In this document: positions 7,755-15,234 of the stretch, piece by piece
How the letters are laid out: every line of letters begins with the position of its first letter
Numbering within the stretch: position 1 is the stretch's first letter
Source: JAKFWI01 sp031398975
GTDB taxonomy: Bacteria; Pseudomonadota; Alphaproteobacteria; Caulobacterales; Aquidulcibacteraceae
Direction of reading: 5' to 3'
NCBI GenBank assembly: GCA_031398975.1
Contig: JANNOI010000050.1
Coordinates: 1-28,360 of the forward strand
Length of the DNA stretch: 28,360 bases
Made by a program: the position numbers and the translations under genes
Notes under the pieces: model-generated
Seen by the model: only the letters and a program-made list of their open reading frames with translations
The model's database searches: none
Told to the model about the DNA's origin: nothing

Positions 7755-9236
7755 ATGGCCGATCTCACAACTCTGACTTTGGCCGAGGCGCTCGCCGGGC
7801 TGAAGGCGAAAGCCTTCTCCAGCCTGGAACTGACCGAGGCCTTCCTCGCCGCCATCGCCGCCGCCAACCCGCACCTGAACGCCTACGTCACCGTGACCGC
7901 AGAGAAGGCGCGCGCCATGGCCAAGGCCAGCGATGCGCGCCTCGCCAAGGGCAAGGGCCGCCCGCTCGAAGGCGCCCCCCTCGGCGTCAAGGACCTGTTC
8001 TGCACCGAGGGCGTGCGCACGACCGCCGCCTCCAACATCCTCGGCGAATTCACCCCGCCCTATGAAAGCACCGTCACCGCCCAGCTCTGGCGGGACGGGG
8101 CGGTGATGCTGGGCAAGTTGAACATGGACGAATTCGCCATGGGCAGCTCGAACGAGACCAGCCGCTTCGGCCCGGTGGTAAGCCCCTGGCGGCGGCGCGG
8201 CGGGGGCAATGCGGCGCTGAGCCCGGGGGGCTCCTCGGGCGGATCGGCCGCCGCGACCGCCGCCGATTTGTGCCTGGCCGCCACCGCCACCGATACGGGC
8301 GGCTCGATCCGCCAGCCGGCGGCGTTCACCGGTACGGTGGGGATAAAGCCCACCTATGGGCGGTGCTCGCGCTGGGGGATGGTGGCGTTCGCCTCCTCGC
8401 TCGATCAGGCCGGGCCCATCGCCAAGACGGTGGAGGACGCCGCGATCCTCCTGCGCGCCATGGCGGGGCACGACCCGAAGGATTCCACTTCGCTCGACGT
8501 GAAGGTCCCCGATTTCCGCAAGGCGGTGGGCAAGTCCGTCAAGGGCAAGGTGATCGGCGCCCCGCGCGAGTACCGCGTCGAGGGCATGCCGAGGGAGATT
8601 GAGGCCTTATGGGAGCAGGGGATCGCTTGGCTCGAGGAGGCGGGCGCGAAGGTCCGCCCGATCAGCCTGCCGCATACCAAATACGCCCTGCCGGCCTATT
8701 ACATCATCGCCCCGGCGGAGGCCTCCTCCAACCTCGCCCGCTATGACGGCATGCGCTACGGCCTGCGCGCGGCCGGCGCGGACCTGATGGAGACCTACGA
8801 GGCCACGCGCGCGGCCGGTTTCGGCGCGGAGGTGCAGCGGCGCATCCTGATGGGCTCCTACGTGCTCAGCGCGGGCTATTACGACGCCTATTACCTGCGC
8901 GCCCAGAAGGTCCGCGCCCGCATCGCGGAGGATTTCCGCACCGCCTTCGAAGAAGTGGACGCCATCCTCACCCCCGCCACGCCCAGCTCCGCCTTCGCAC
9001 TGGGGGAGCGCCGGGAGGACCCGGTGGACATGTATTTGAACGACATCTTCACCGTGACCGCCAATCTCGCCGGCCTGCCGAGCCTCGCCCTGCCCGCCGC
9101 CCTCGATTCCGCCGGCTTGCCGCTGGGCCTCCAGGTGATCGGGCGCGCGCTCGATGAGGCCATGGTGTTCTCGGTGGCGGGGGCGCTAGAGAAGGCGGCC
9201 AGTTTCACCGCCAAGGCGGGAAAGTGGTGGGCGTGA
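7755..9236 (+). CDS. gatA: Asp-tRNA(Asn)/Glu-tRNA(Gln) amidotransferase subunit A
   Basis: Glutaminase subunit of the GatCAB complex: it releases ammonia from glutamine and channels it to GatB. The 493 residues carry the amidase signature. Catalytic residues are visible as K79 (in PLGVKDLF), cis-Ser S160 (in SPGGSSGGSAA) and nucleophile S184 (in TDTGGSIRQPA); these equal K79, S154 and S178 of the Staphylococcus enzyme with a six-residue insertion between the first two, near WRRRGGGNAA. The C-terminal substrate segment NLAGLPSLALPAA is present. It overlaps nothing and converges on ybaB across 24 bases. Confidence 0.97.
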   Translation: MADLTTLTLAEALAGLKAKAFSSLELTEAFLAAIAAANPHLNAYVTVTAEKARAMAKASDARLAKGKGRPLEGAPLGVKDLFCTEGVRTTAASNILGEFTPPYESTVTAQLWRDGAVMLGKLNMDEFAMGSSNETSRFGPVVSPWRRRGGGNAALSPGGSSGGSAAATAADLCLAATATDTGGSIRQPAAFTGTVGIKPTYGRCSRWGMVAFASSLDQAGPIAKTVEDAAILLRAMAGHDPKDSTSLDVKVPDFRKAVGKSVKGKVIGAPREYRVEGMPREIEALWEQGIAWLEEAGAKVRPISLPHTKYALPAYYIIAPAEASSNLARYDGMRYGLRAAGADLMETYEATRAAGFGAEVQRRILMGSYVLSAGYYDAYYLRAQKVRARIAEDFRTAFEEVDAILTPATPSSAFALGERREDPVDMYLNDIFTVTANLAGLPSLALPAALDSAGLPLGLQVIGRALDEAMVFSVAGALEKAASFTAKAGKWWA

Positions 9237-9260
9237 GCCCCGCGCCGCGCCGCCCCGCCT

Positions 9261-9584
9261 TTAGAACGGCAGCTTGAAGCCCGGCAGCACGCCCATGCCG
9301 CCGGCGACGTTTTTGAACTCGTCGTTCTGCGCCTCCTCCAGCTTGCGGCGGGCGTCCTCATGGGCGGCCTTCAGCAGATCCTCGACGATCTCGCCCTCGC
9401 CGGGCTGCAGGAGCGAGGGGTCGATGCGCACGCCGAGCATCGCGCCCTTGCCGGTCAGGCGCACCTTCACGAGCCCGCCCCCGGCCGCGCCCTCGACCTG
9501 CATCGCCTCGAGCTTGGTCTGAGCCTCGGCGATTTTGGCCTGCATGGCCTGCGCCTGGCGCATGATCTGAGAGATGTCCTTCAT
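9261..9584 (-). CDS. ybaB: YbaB/EbfC family nucleoid-associated protein
   Basis: Small dimeric DNA-binding protein of the YbaB/EbfC family. The 107 residues have the usual layout: a long N-terminal helix (MKDISQIMRQAQAMQAKIAEAQTKL), a beta sheet with VRLTGKGAMLGVRIDPSLL, and a C-terminal helix with HEDARRKLEEAQNDEF ending in GVLPGFKLPF. AGAAGG lies about 7 bases before the ATG. It sits 18 bases after dnaX, a pairing kept across many bacteria (usually followed by recR, which is absent here because gatA converges). The functional link to DnaX is by gene order only. Confidence 0.95.
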   Translation of the reverse strand: MKDISQIMRQAQAMQAKIAEAQTKLEAMQVEGAAGGGLVKVRLTGKGAMLGVRIDPSLLQPGEGEIVEDLLKAAHEDARRKLEEAQNDEFKNVAGGMGVLPGFKLPF

Positions 9585-9602
9585 GGCGTGCCTTCTTGCT
9601 GC

Positions 9603-11312
9603 TTATCCATCCATGCGCCTGCGCGCGGGCGGCGTGAAGGCGATAATCTCGCCCCCGGCGGGGCCGCTTTCCGGGCTGCGCACGTCCACGATCTCCGCGC
9701 CGGGAAAGGCTTTCAGCGCGTCGGCCACGAAGGGGTGGCGGCGGATGCGGTCCAGCGCCTCGGCGGCCGCGCGGCGGCGGCGTTCGGCCAGCGTCTCGGG
9801 GGGCGGGGCGTCGTCCAGCGACGCCTGCGCCACCATCGCCCAGGGAAGGCCCGTCCATTCCTCGAGCGCGCGCGCCAGGCGGCGCGTCAAATCGGGCGGG
9901 GCGTCGGGCGTCAGGGCGAAAACCAGCTTTCCCATCGCGACCTCGATCGGGCGGACATGACGCTCAACCTCGATCTCAAGGTCCACGTTCCGGTTGGCGG
10001 CTATCAGGGCGGTCACGTCCTCCAGGGCGGCGATGCGGGGGCCTGGGAGCCCGGCGGGTTCGGGCGCCGCCGTCTGGGTGCGGTTTGCCGCGGGCGTCTC
10101 GCCGGGCTCCTGGCGCAGCAACCGGGCCGCCTCCTCCGGGGGCGGCAGGCCCGCGGCCGCGCACAGCCGCACGATCGCCATCTCCACCGCCGCCAGGGGA
10201 TCGGGCGCGCGGGCGACATCCTCCAGCGCCTTCAGCAGCATCTGCCACAGTCGCGACAGCGCGCCGGGGGAGACGCTCGCGCCCAGGGCCCGCACCCCTT
10301 CCGTCCACTCCGCCCCCCCGATCAGCCTCGCGTCCGCGCCCAGCGCCTGCGCGCGCGCGGCTTCGTGGCCGATCTCCAACAGGTCGCGCAGGATCAAGGC
10401 TGGGTCCGCGCCCCCCTCATACTGGCCGCGCACCTCCAGGAGTGCGGCCTTCGTCTCCCCCCCGGCGATCGCGGCGAACAGGGCGAGCATGCGCGAACGG
10501 TCCGCCAGGCCCAGCATCTCGCGCACATCGGCCGCGCTCACCGCCGCGCCGCCGCGCGTCTGCACGATCGCCTGGTCCAGCAGCGAGAGCGCGTCCCGCA
10601 CCGAGCCCTCGCCCGCGCGCGCGATCAGGGCGAGCCCGTCCGGCTCCACCGCCACATTCTCTCGGGCGCACAAGGCGGCCAAGTGCGCGGCGAGCGCCTG
10701 GGGCTGGATGCGCTTCAGGTCGAAGCGCTGGCAGCGCGACAGCACCGTCACCGGCACTTTGCGGATCTCGGTGGTGGCGAAGATGAATTTCACATGCGCC
10801 GGGGGCTCCTCCAGCGTCTTCAGCAGGCCGTTGAACGCGGCCGCGGAGAGCATATGCACCTCGTCGATGATGTAGACCTTGCAGCGCGCCAGCACCGGGG
10901 CGTAGCGCACCGAGTCCAGGATCTCGCGGATGTCGTTGATGCCGGTGCGGGAGGCGGCGTCCATCTCGAACACGTCGGGGTGGCGGCTCTCCATGATCGC
11001 CTGGCAATGCTCGCCGGGCGGGTCGAGCGCGATGCTCGCGCGGTCCACCGTCGCGCTCTTGTAGTTCAGCGCGCGCGCCAGCAGGCGCGCCGTGGTGGTC
11101 TTGCCCACGCCGCGGACGCCGGTGAGCATGTAGGCGTGCGGGGCGCGGCCCAGCGCGAAGGAATTGGCGATGGTGCGCACCATCGCCTCCTGGCCGATCA
11201 TGTCCTCAAAGGTGCGCGGCCGGTATTTGCGCGCCAGCACCAGATAGCCGCCCGCGGGCGGGGCGGGGCTTTGCGGGAACAGGGTCGCGTCAGGGCCGCT
11301 ATCGTCCGCCAT
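9603..11312 (-). CDS. dnaX: DNA polymerase III subunit tau
   Basis: Clamp-loader ATPase that loads the sliding clamp and, through its C-terminal part, ties polymerase cores and helicase together. The 569-residue product has LARKYRPRTFEDMIGQE, Walker A GVRGVGKTT (K71), DEXX box DEVH (residues 150-153), NGLLKTLEEPP and the sensor/Arg-finger SRC motif (192-194). The zinc module that usually holds four cysteines retains only one (C103, in GEHCQAI), a form I recall from other alphaproteobacteria. The C-terminal third is Ala/Pro/Glu-rich and ends in a conserved tau-type domain with PGAEIVDVRSPE. No A-rich slippery heptamer was noticed, so a gamma product is not supported. ybaB follows. Confidence 0.95.
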   Translation of the reverse strand: MADDSGPDATLFPQSPAPPAGGYLVLARKYRPRTFEDMIGQEAMVRTIANSFALGRAPHAYMLTGVRGVGKTTTARLLARALNYKSATVDRASIALDPPGEHCQAIMESRHPDVFEMDAASRTGINDIREILDSVRYAPVLARCKVYIIDEVHMLSAAAFNGLLKTLEEPPAHVKFIFATTEIRKVPVTVLSRCQRFDLKRIQPQALAAHLAALCARENVAVEPDGLALIARAGEGSVRDALSLLDQAIVQTRGGAAVSAADVREMLGLADRSRMLALFAAIAGGETKAALLEVRGQYEGGADPALILRDLLEIGHEAARAQALGADARLIGGAEWTEGVRALGASVSPGALSRLWQMLLKALEDVARAPDPLAAVEMAIVRLCAAAGLPPPEEAARLLRQEPGETPAANRTQTAAPEPAGLPGPRIAALEDVTALIAANRNVDLEIEVERHVRPIEVAMGKLVFALTPDAPPDLTRRLARALEEWTGLPWAMVAQASLDDAPPPETLAERRRRAAAEALDRIRRHPFVADALKAFPGAEIVDVRSPESGPAGGEIIAFTPPARRRMDG

Positions 11313-11360
11313 CGGGGCTCAAAGGCACGCCTCCAGGCTGCGAGAAGCCGCGCCTGCACC

Positions 11361-11375
11361 GGCTATACCATAGCC
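11361..11375. repeat. Short inverted repeat upstream of dnaX
   Basis: GGCTAT and ATAGCC flank a 3-base centre, about 50 bases before the dnaX ATG on the minus strand. Read on that strand it contains TATGGT and TATAGC, either of which could be a -10 element, so this may be a promoter core or an operator. No good -35 partner is visible. Confidence 0.3.
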
Positions 11376-11403
11376 CGCGCCCGCCCCCGCCGCCACCCTT
11401 CAG

Positions 11404-11430
11404 CCCTTGGGCCCGGGATGGGCGTAAGGG
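11404..11430 (-). terminator. Possible pgk 3' hairpin
   Basis: Just after the pgk stop the minus-strand transcript can pair CCCUU with AAGGG and GCCC with GGGC across a 5-base loop, with a two-by-two internal mismatch. There is no U tract, so this may be a 3'-end stabiliser rather than an intrinsic terminator separating gap-pgk from dnaX. Confidence 0.35.
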
Positions 11431-11434
11431 GCGC

Positions 11435-12628
11435 TCAGACTTTCAGCGCTTCCACCCCCGGCAGCGGCTTGCCCTCCATCCATTCGAGGAAAGCGCCCCC
11501 GGCGGTCGAGACGTAGGTGAAATCGTCCCCGGCGCCGGCCTGGGCGAGCGCTGCGGTCGTGTCCCCGCCGCCGGCGACGGCCGTGAGCCGCCCGGCTTTG
11601 GCGCGCGCGCCCGCCGCGCGCGCGGCGGCGGTCGTGGCGGCGTCGAACGGGGGGGTCTCGAAGGCGCCCAGCGGGCCGTTCCATATGAGAGTCTTGGCGT
11701 CGTCCATGGCGGCGGTGAGCGCGGCCACCGTCTCGGGGCCGGCGTCCAGGATCATTTCGTCGGCCCCCACATGGGCGGCGTGCAGGGTGTGGTGGGGCGC
11801 GTGGGGCTTGAATTCCTTGGCGGTCACCACGTCGCTGGGCAGCAAGACGTGGCACTTGGCGGCGTGCGCGGCGTCCAGGATGCGGGCGACGACGCCGGTA
11901 AGGTCCCGCTCGCACAGGCTTTTGCCGACCTCGAAACCCTTGGCCAGCAGGAAGGTGTTGGCCATGCCCCCGCCCACGGCGAGCATGTCCACCTTCGTGA
12001 CCAGATGCTCCAGCAGCGCGATCTTGGTGGAGATCTTCGCCCCGCCCACCACCGCCAGCACGGGCCGGACGGGCTCTCCCAAAGCGCGGTCCAGGAAGTC
12101 GAGCTCGCGGCGCATGCTCTCGCCCGGATAGGCCGGCAGCAGCCGCGCCAGGCCTTCGGTGGAGGCGTGCGCCCGGTGCGCCGCGGAGAAGGCGTCGTTG
12201 ACGTACACATCCCCGAGCGCCGCGAGCGCCGCCGCGAAGGCGGGGTCGTTGGCCTCCTCGCCCGCATGGAAGCGCACATTCTCCAACAGCAGCACGCCGC
12301 CCGCCGGCAGCGCCTCCACCGCCGCGCGCGCCGTCTCGCCCTCGCACTCGGGGCAGAACGCGACGCTCCGCTGCAGCAGCGCCGCCAAGGGCGCAACGAT
12401 GGGACGCAGCGACATGCCCTCCACCCGTTTGCCCTTGGGGCGATCGAAGTGGGCCAAGAGGATCGCCTTGCCGCCCTGGGCGACGATCCGCTCGATCGTC
12501 GCAACGGCGGCTCGGAGGCGGGCGTCGTCGCTGACGGCCCCCTCCGCCATCGGCACGTTGAAATCGACCCGCACCAGAACGCGCTTGCCGTTAAGGTCGG
12601 CCTCGTCCAGGCGTCGAAAAGCGCTCAT
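11435..12628 (-). CDS. pgk: Phosphoglycerate kinase
   Basis: Glycolytic enzyme that transfers phosphate from 1,3-bisphosphoglycerate to ADP. The 397 residues start MSAFRRLDEADLNGKRVLVRVDFNVP, and show HFDRPKG (substrate binding), ENVRFHAGEE, NDAFSAAHRAHAST, VVGGAKISTKIALLEHL, and the C-terminal GGGDTTAAL and STAGGAFLEWMEGK phosphate and hinge motifs. I set the start at the ATG that matches the family N-terminus; the frame stays open 72 bases further, but that extension overlaps the end of gap and has no homology. It lies 14 bases after gap and forms an operon with it. Confidence 0.97.
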   Translation of the reverse strand: MSAFRRLDEADLNGKRVLVRVDFNVPMAEGAVSDDARLRAAVATIERIVAQGGKAILLAHFDRPKGKRVEGMSLRPIVAPLAALLQRSVAFCPECEGETARAAVEALPAGGVLLLENVRFHAGEEANDPAFAAALAALGDVYVNDAFSAAHRAHASTEGLARLLPAYPGESMRRELDFLDRALGEPVRPVLAVVGGAKISTKIALLEHLVTKVDMLAVGGGMANTFLLAKGFEVGKSLCERDLTGVVARILDAAHAAKCHVLLPSDVVTAKEFKPHAPHHTLHAAHVGADEMILDAGPETVAALTAAMDDAKTLIWNGPLGAFETPPFDAATTAAARAAGARAKAGRLTAVAGGGDTTAALAQAGAGDDFTYVSTAGGAFLEWMEGKPLPGVEALKV

Positions 12629-12642
12629 CGGGGGATCGCGCC

Positions 12643-13650
12643 TCAGATCAGCTTCGCGAACGCCACCGCGGTGTCCGCCATGCGGTTTGAGAAGCCCCAT
12701 TCATTGTCGTACCAGGCCAGCACCGATACGAGCGTGCCCTCCAGAACCCGGGTCTGGTCCAGGTGGAAGATCGCCGAATGGGGATCGTGGTTGAAATCGA
12801 CCGACACGTTGGGCGCCTCGGTATAGCCCAGGATGCCTTTGAGGCGCCCGTGGGCGGCCTCCAGGATGGCGGCATTGATCTCTTCCTTGGTGGTGGCGCG
12901 CTTGGCGACGAATTTGAAATCCACCAGCGAGACGTTGGGCGTCGGCACCCGGATGGAGAGGCCGTCCAGCTTGCCCTTCAGCTCCGGCAGGACGAGGCCC
13001 ACGGCCTTGGCCGCCCCGGTCGAGGTGGGGATCATGCTGAGCGCGGCGGCGCGGGCGCGGTAGAGATCCTTATGCATCTGGTCCAGGCTGGGCTGGTCGT
13101 TGGTGTAGGAATGGATCGTGGTCATCACGCCCTTCTCGATCCCGATCGCGGCGTCCAGCACCTGCGCCACGGGGGAGAGGCAATTGGTGGTGCACGAGGC
13201 GTTGGAGATCACCTTGTGCGCGCCGGTAAGCTTGTCGTGGTTCACCCCGTAGACGACCGTAAGGTCCGCGCCCTCCGAGGGGGCCGAAACGATCACCCGC
13301 TTCGCCCCGGCCTCGAGATGGGCGGCGGCCTTGTCCCGCGCCGTGAAGATGCCGGTGCATTCCAGCGCGATATCCACCCCTAATTCCGCGTGCGGCAGCT
13401 CGGCGGGGTTCTTGATCGCGGTGACGCGCACCGCGCGCCCGTTCACCCGGATGGAATCCCCCTCCACCTTCACCTCGCCCGGGAACCGGCCATGGACGCT
13501 GTCGAACCGCAGCAGGTGCGCGTTCGTCTCCACCGGCCCCAGATCGTTTACGGCCACGACTTCGATATCGGTGCGCCCGCTCTCGGCGATGGCGCGCAGG
13601 ATGTTGCGCCCGATCCGCCCGAACCCGTTGATCGCAACCCGAACCGCCAT
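12643..13650 (-). CDS. gap: Glyceraldehyde-3-phosphate dehydrogenase, type I
   Basis: Converts glyceraldehyde 3-phosphate, NAD+ and phosphate to 1,3-bisphosphoglycerate. The 335 residues begin MAVRVAINGFGRIGRN; D36 in VNDLG favours NAD. The catalytic cysteine is C153 in SNASCTTNC and its partner H180 in MTTIHSYTNDQ; the C-terminal WYDNEWGFSNRM is complete. GGAG lies 6 bases before this ATG, whereas upstream in-frame starts lack a ribosome site. Product feeds directly into pgk, the next gene. A 21-base inverted repeat lies in the leader. Confidence 0.97.
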   Translation of the reverse strand: MAVRVAINGFGRIGRNILRAIAESGRTDIEVVAVNDLGPVETNAHLLRFDSVHGRFPGEVKVEGDSIRVNGRAVRVTAIKNPAELPHAELGVDIALECTGIFTARDKAAAHLEAGAKRVIVSAPSEGADLTVVYGVNHDKLTGAHKVISNASCTTNCLSPVAQVLDAAIGIEKGVMTTIHSYTNDQPSLDQMHKDLYRARAAALSMIPTSTGAAKAVGLVLPELKGKLDGLSIRVPTPNVSLVDFKFVAKRATTKEEINAAILEAAHGRLKGILGYTEAPNVSVDFNHDPHSAIFHLDQTRVLEGTLVSVLAWYDNEWGFSNRMADTAVAFAKLI

Positions 13651-13683
13651 CTGCCGCTCCATTGTGAGGGGAGGGCCTGTGTA

Positions 13684-13704
13684 GACGCGGGGCGCGCCCG
13701 CGTC
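13684..13704. repeat. Perfect inverted repeat in the gap leader
   Basis: GACGCGGG and CCCGCGTC flank a 5-base spacer, 33 bases before the gap ATG and about 70 bases before the divergent coiled-coil gene. It could be an operator for the divergent promoters or a strong hairpin in the gap leader RNA. No regulator is identified. Confidence 0.45.
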
Positions 13705-13774
13705 CACCGGCGGGGCCTGCAGATCTCGGGGCGTCAAGGGGAATTTTACGTCGTCTGTGCTAAAGGCCTAGCCT

Positions 13775-14047
13775 ATGCAGGATAGCCCCTTCGAGGACAG
13801 CGCCAGCCGCCTCGCCTCCGCCCTTGACGCCCTCGAGGCCCGCCTCGACCGGTTGGCCCCCGCGCTGGCCGGGGCGCGCACCCACGCGGTGGAGGCCGAT
13901 GCGCTGATGAACGACCGCGCGCGCCTCGCCGCCCAGCTGGACGCCGCCAAGGCCCGCGAGCGCGAGCTCGAAAGCGCGGCCGAGCAGGCCTCCGCCGCCC
14001 TCAGCGCCGCCATCGCCGATGTCCGCGCAGCGCTGGGCGAGATCTGA
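13775..14047 (+). CDS. Small coiled-coil protein upstream of zapA
   Basis: A 90-residue, almost entirely helical, charged and alanine-rich protein (for example ARLAAQLDAAKARERELESA) that reads as one long coiled coil with no membrane segment or signal peptide. It resembles the DUF4164-type small proteins found just before zapA in alphaproteobacteria, but I give that family only tentatively because coiled coils look alike. It ends three bases before the zapA start and is probably translated from the same message. A role in cell division alongside ZapA is inferred from position only. Confidence 0.75.
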   Translation: MQDSPFEDSASRLASALDALEARLDRLAPALAGARTHAVEADALMNDRARLAAQLDAAKARERELESAAEQASAALSAAIADVRAALGEI

Positions 14048-14050
14048 GCC

Positions 14051-14431
14051 GTGGGCGAAACCGCGATCCTGCTGCGCGGCAAGCGCCACCTTGTGCCATG
14101 CGGGCCCGGCAAGGCCGCCGCGCTTAGGGATTGCGCGGGCGCGCTCGAGGCGCGCCTGGCCGCTCTGGAAGCGGGCGCGCGCAGCGCCGGCGCGCCCGCC
14201 GCGCCGGGCGAGGCCCAGCTTTTCCTGATGGCTGCGCTGGCGCTCGTGGAGGAGGCGGGAGAGACCCGCCGCGCGCTGGCGGGCGCGCGCCGGGAGGCGG
14301 CGGAGGCGCGCCTGGCGCTCGCGGTGGCCAGCGCCGAGCGCGATAGCCTCGCCGCCCGGGCCGCCGCAGAATTGGCGAAGGCCGCGCGCCGCATCGAGGC
14401 GCTGGGCGCCCGGCTTGGCCTGCGGGCTTGA
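14051..14431 (+). CDS. zapA: Cell division protein ZapA
   Basis: ZapA binds FtsZ and promotes bundling of filaments in the Z ring. The 126-residue product begins at GTG with GETAILLRGKRHLVPCGPGKAAALRDCAGALEARLAAL, the ZapA N-terminal globular part, followed by AQLFLMAALALVEEAGETRRAL and a C-terminal helix for tetramer formation. Homology is modest in residues, as is usual for this family, but the position between a coiled-coil gene and 6S RNA plus 5-FTHF cyclo-ligase is the standard zapA context. Confidence 0.82.
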   Translation: MGETAILLRGKRHLVPCGPGKAAALRDCAGALEARLAALEAGARSAGAPAAPGEAQLFLMAALALVEEAGETRRALAGARREAAEARLALAVASAERDSLAARAAAELAKAARRIEALGARLGLRA

Positions 14432-14449
14432 GCCCGGGGCCGGGGCCGC

Positions 14450-14600
14450 TTAAGTCTCACACAGGGCGGTTTCTGCGGCGTGCGAGGGAGACTTGCATCC
14501 CGGGGACCGTACATTCTCTCAAGGGAGCTGCCTCTGGCATTGGCCCTGGCCGATATCACGCGGCGCCCACCTAGCGTGCTAGGGTCCGAGGGGATGAGTC
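14450..14600 (+). ncRNA. ssrS: 6S RNA
   Basis: 6S RNA mimics an open promoter and binds sigma-70 RNA polymerase, damping transcription in stationary phase. The call rests on the conserved order zapA, 6S RNA, 5-FTHF cyclo-ligase and on the sequence. A closing stem can form between GGGCG (14464-14468) and CGCCC (14564-14568), then GCGTG with CACGC, enclosing a long imperfect helix with a central purine-rich open region near 14500-14520. The motifs TTCTGCGGCGT and GGCGCCCACCT resemble those I recall from alphaproteobacterial 6S RNAs. A small inverted repeat (CCTAG/CTAGG, 14570-14583) follows. Ends are approximate. Confidence 0.72.
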
Positions 14601-14658
14601 GCTCCCACGGCGCATGTGGGGCCGCCCGATCCGCCCCGAACGGCTTGGGACGGGGCTC

Positions 14659-15234
14659 ATGGACGAGGCGCAGCTTGACAGCTTAAAGGGGGAGGCCCGC
14701 CGGCGCGCCCGCGCTGCGCGCTCCCGCCTGGGCGATCCCGCCTTGGCCGGGGCCGGCTTGCCGGCGATGTTTCCCGAGGCTTTGGCGGGGCTGGCGGTGG
14801 TGGCCGGATATTGGCCGCTCGGGTCCGAGATCGATCCGCGGCCGCTGATGCGCTATCTGGTCGGGCGGGGCGCGGTCTTGTGCCTGCCGCGGACGGAGGG
14901 GCGCACTTCCGTGCCCGTGTTCCGCCGTTGGCGGGAGGGGGACGCGCTCGCCCCGGACCTGTTCGGCATCCTGGCGCCGCTCCCGGACGCCGATCCGCTG
15001 ACCCCCGACCTGATCCTCACCCCGCTCCTCGCGTTCGATCGCGCCGGCCGGCGCCTGGGCCAGGGCGGGGGCCATTATGACCGGACCCTGAAGGCGCTGC
15101 GGCCGCAGGGGGCGCTCGCCGCGGGCCTCGCCTTCGCGGGCCAGGAGCTCGAGCGGACGCCCGCCGGGCCGCTGGACGAGCCCCTCGATTGGGTGATCAC
15201 CGAGCGCGAGGCGATCCTGTGCGCCACGCCTTAG
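14659..15234 (+). CDS. fthC: 5-formyltetrahydrofolate cyclo-ligase
   Basis: Also called ygfA or MTHFS: it uses ATP to turn 5-formyl-THF into 5,10-methenyl-THF, returning stored folate to one-carbon metabolism. The 191 residues contain the N-terminal basic helix KGEARRRARAARSRL, VAGYWPLGSEIDPRPLM, LCLPRTEG and the ATP/folate signature LGQGGGHYDRTL. The ATG at 14659 has GGGACGGGG just upstream; an ATG 45 bases earlier would add a segment without homology. The last four bases overlap the convergent pseudouridine synthase gene. Confidence 0.93.
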   Translation: MDEAQLDSLKGEARRRARAARSRLGDPALAGAGLPAMFPEALAGLAVVAGYWPLGSEIDPRPLMRYLVGRGAVLCLPRTEGRTSVPVFRRWREGDALAPDLFGILAPLPDADPLTPDLILTPLLAFDRAGRRLGQGGGHYDRTLKALRPQGALAAGLAFAGQELERTPAGPLDEPLDWVITEREAILCATP

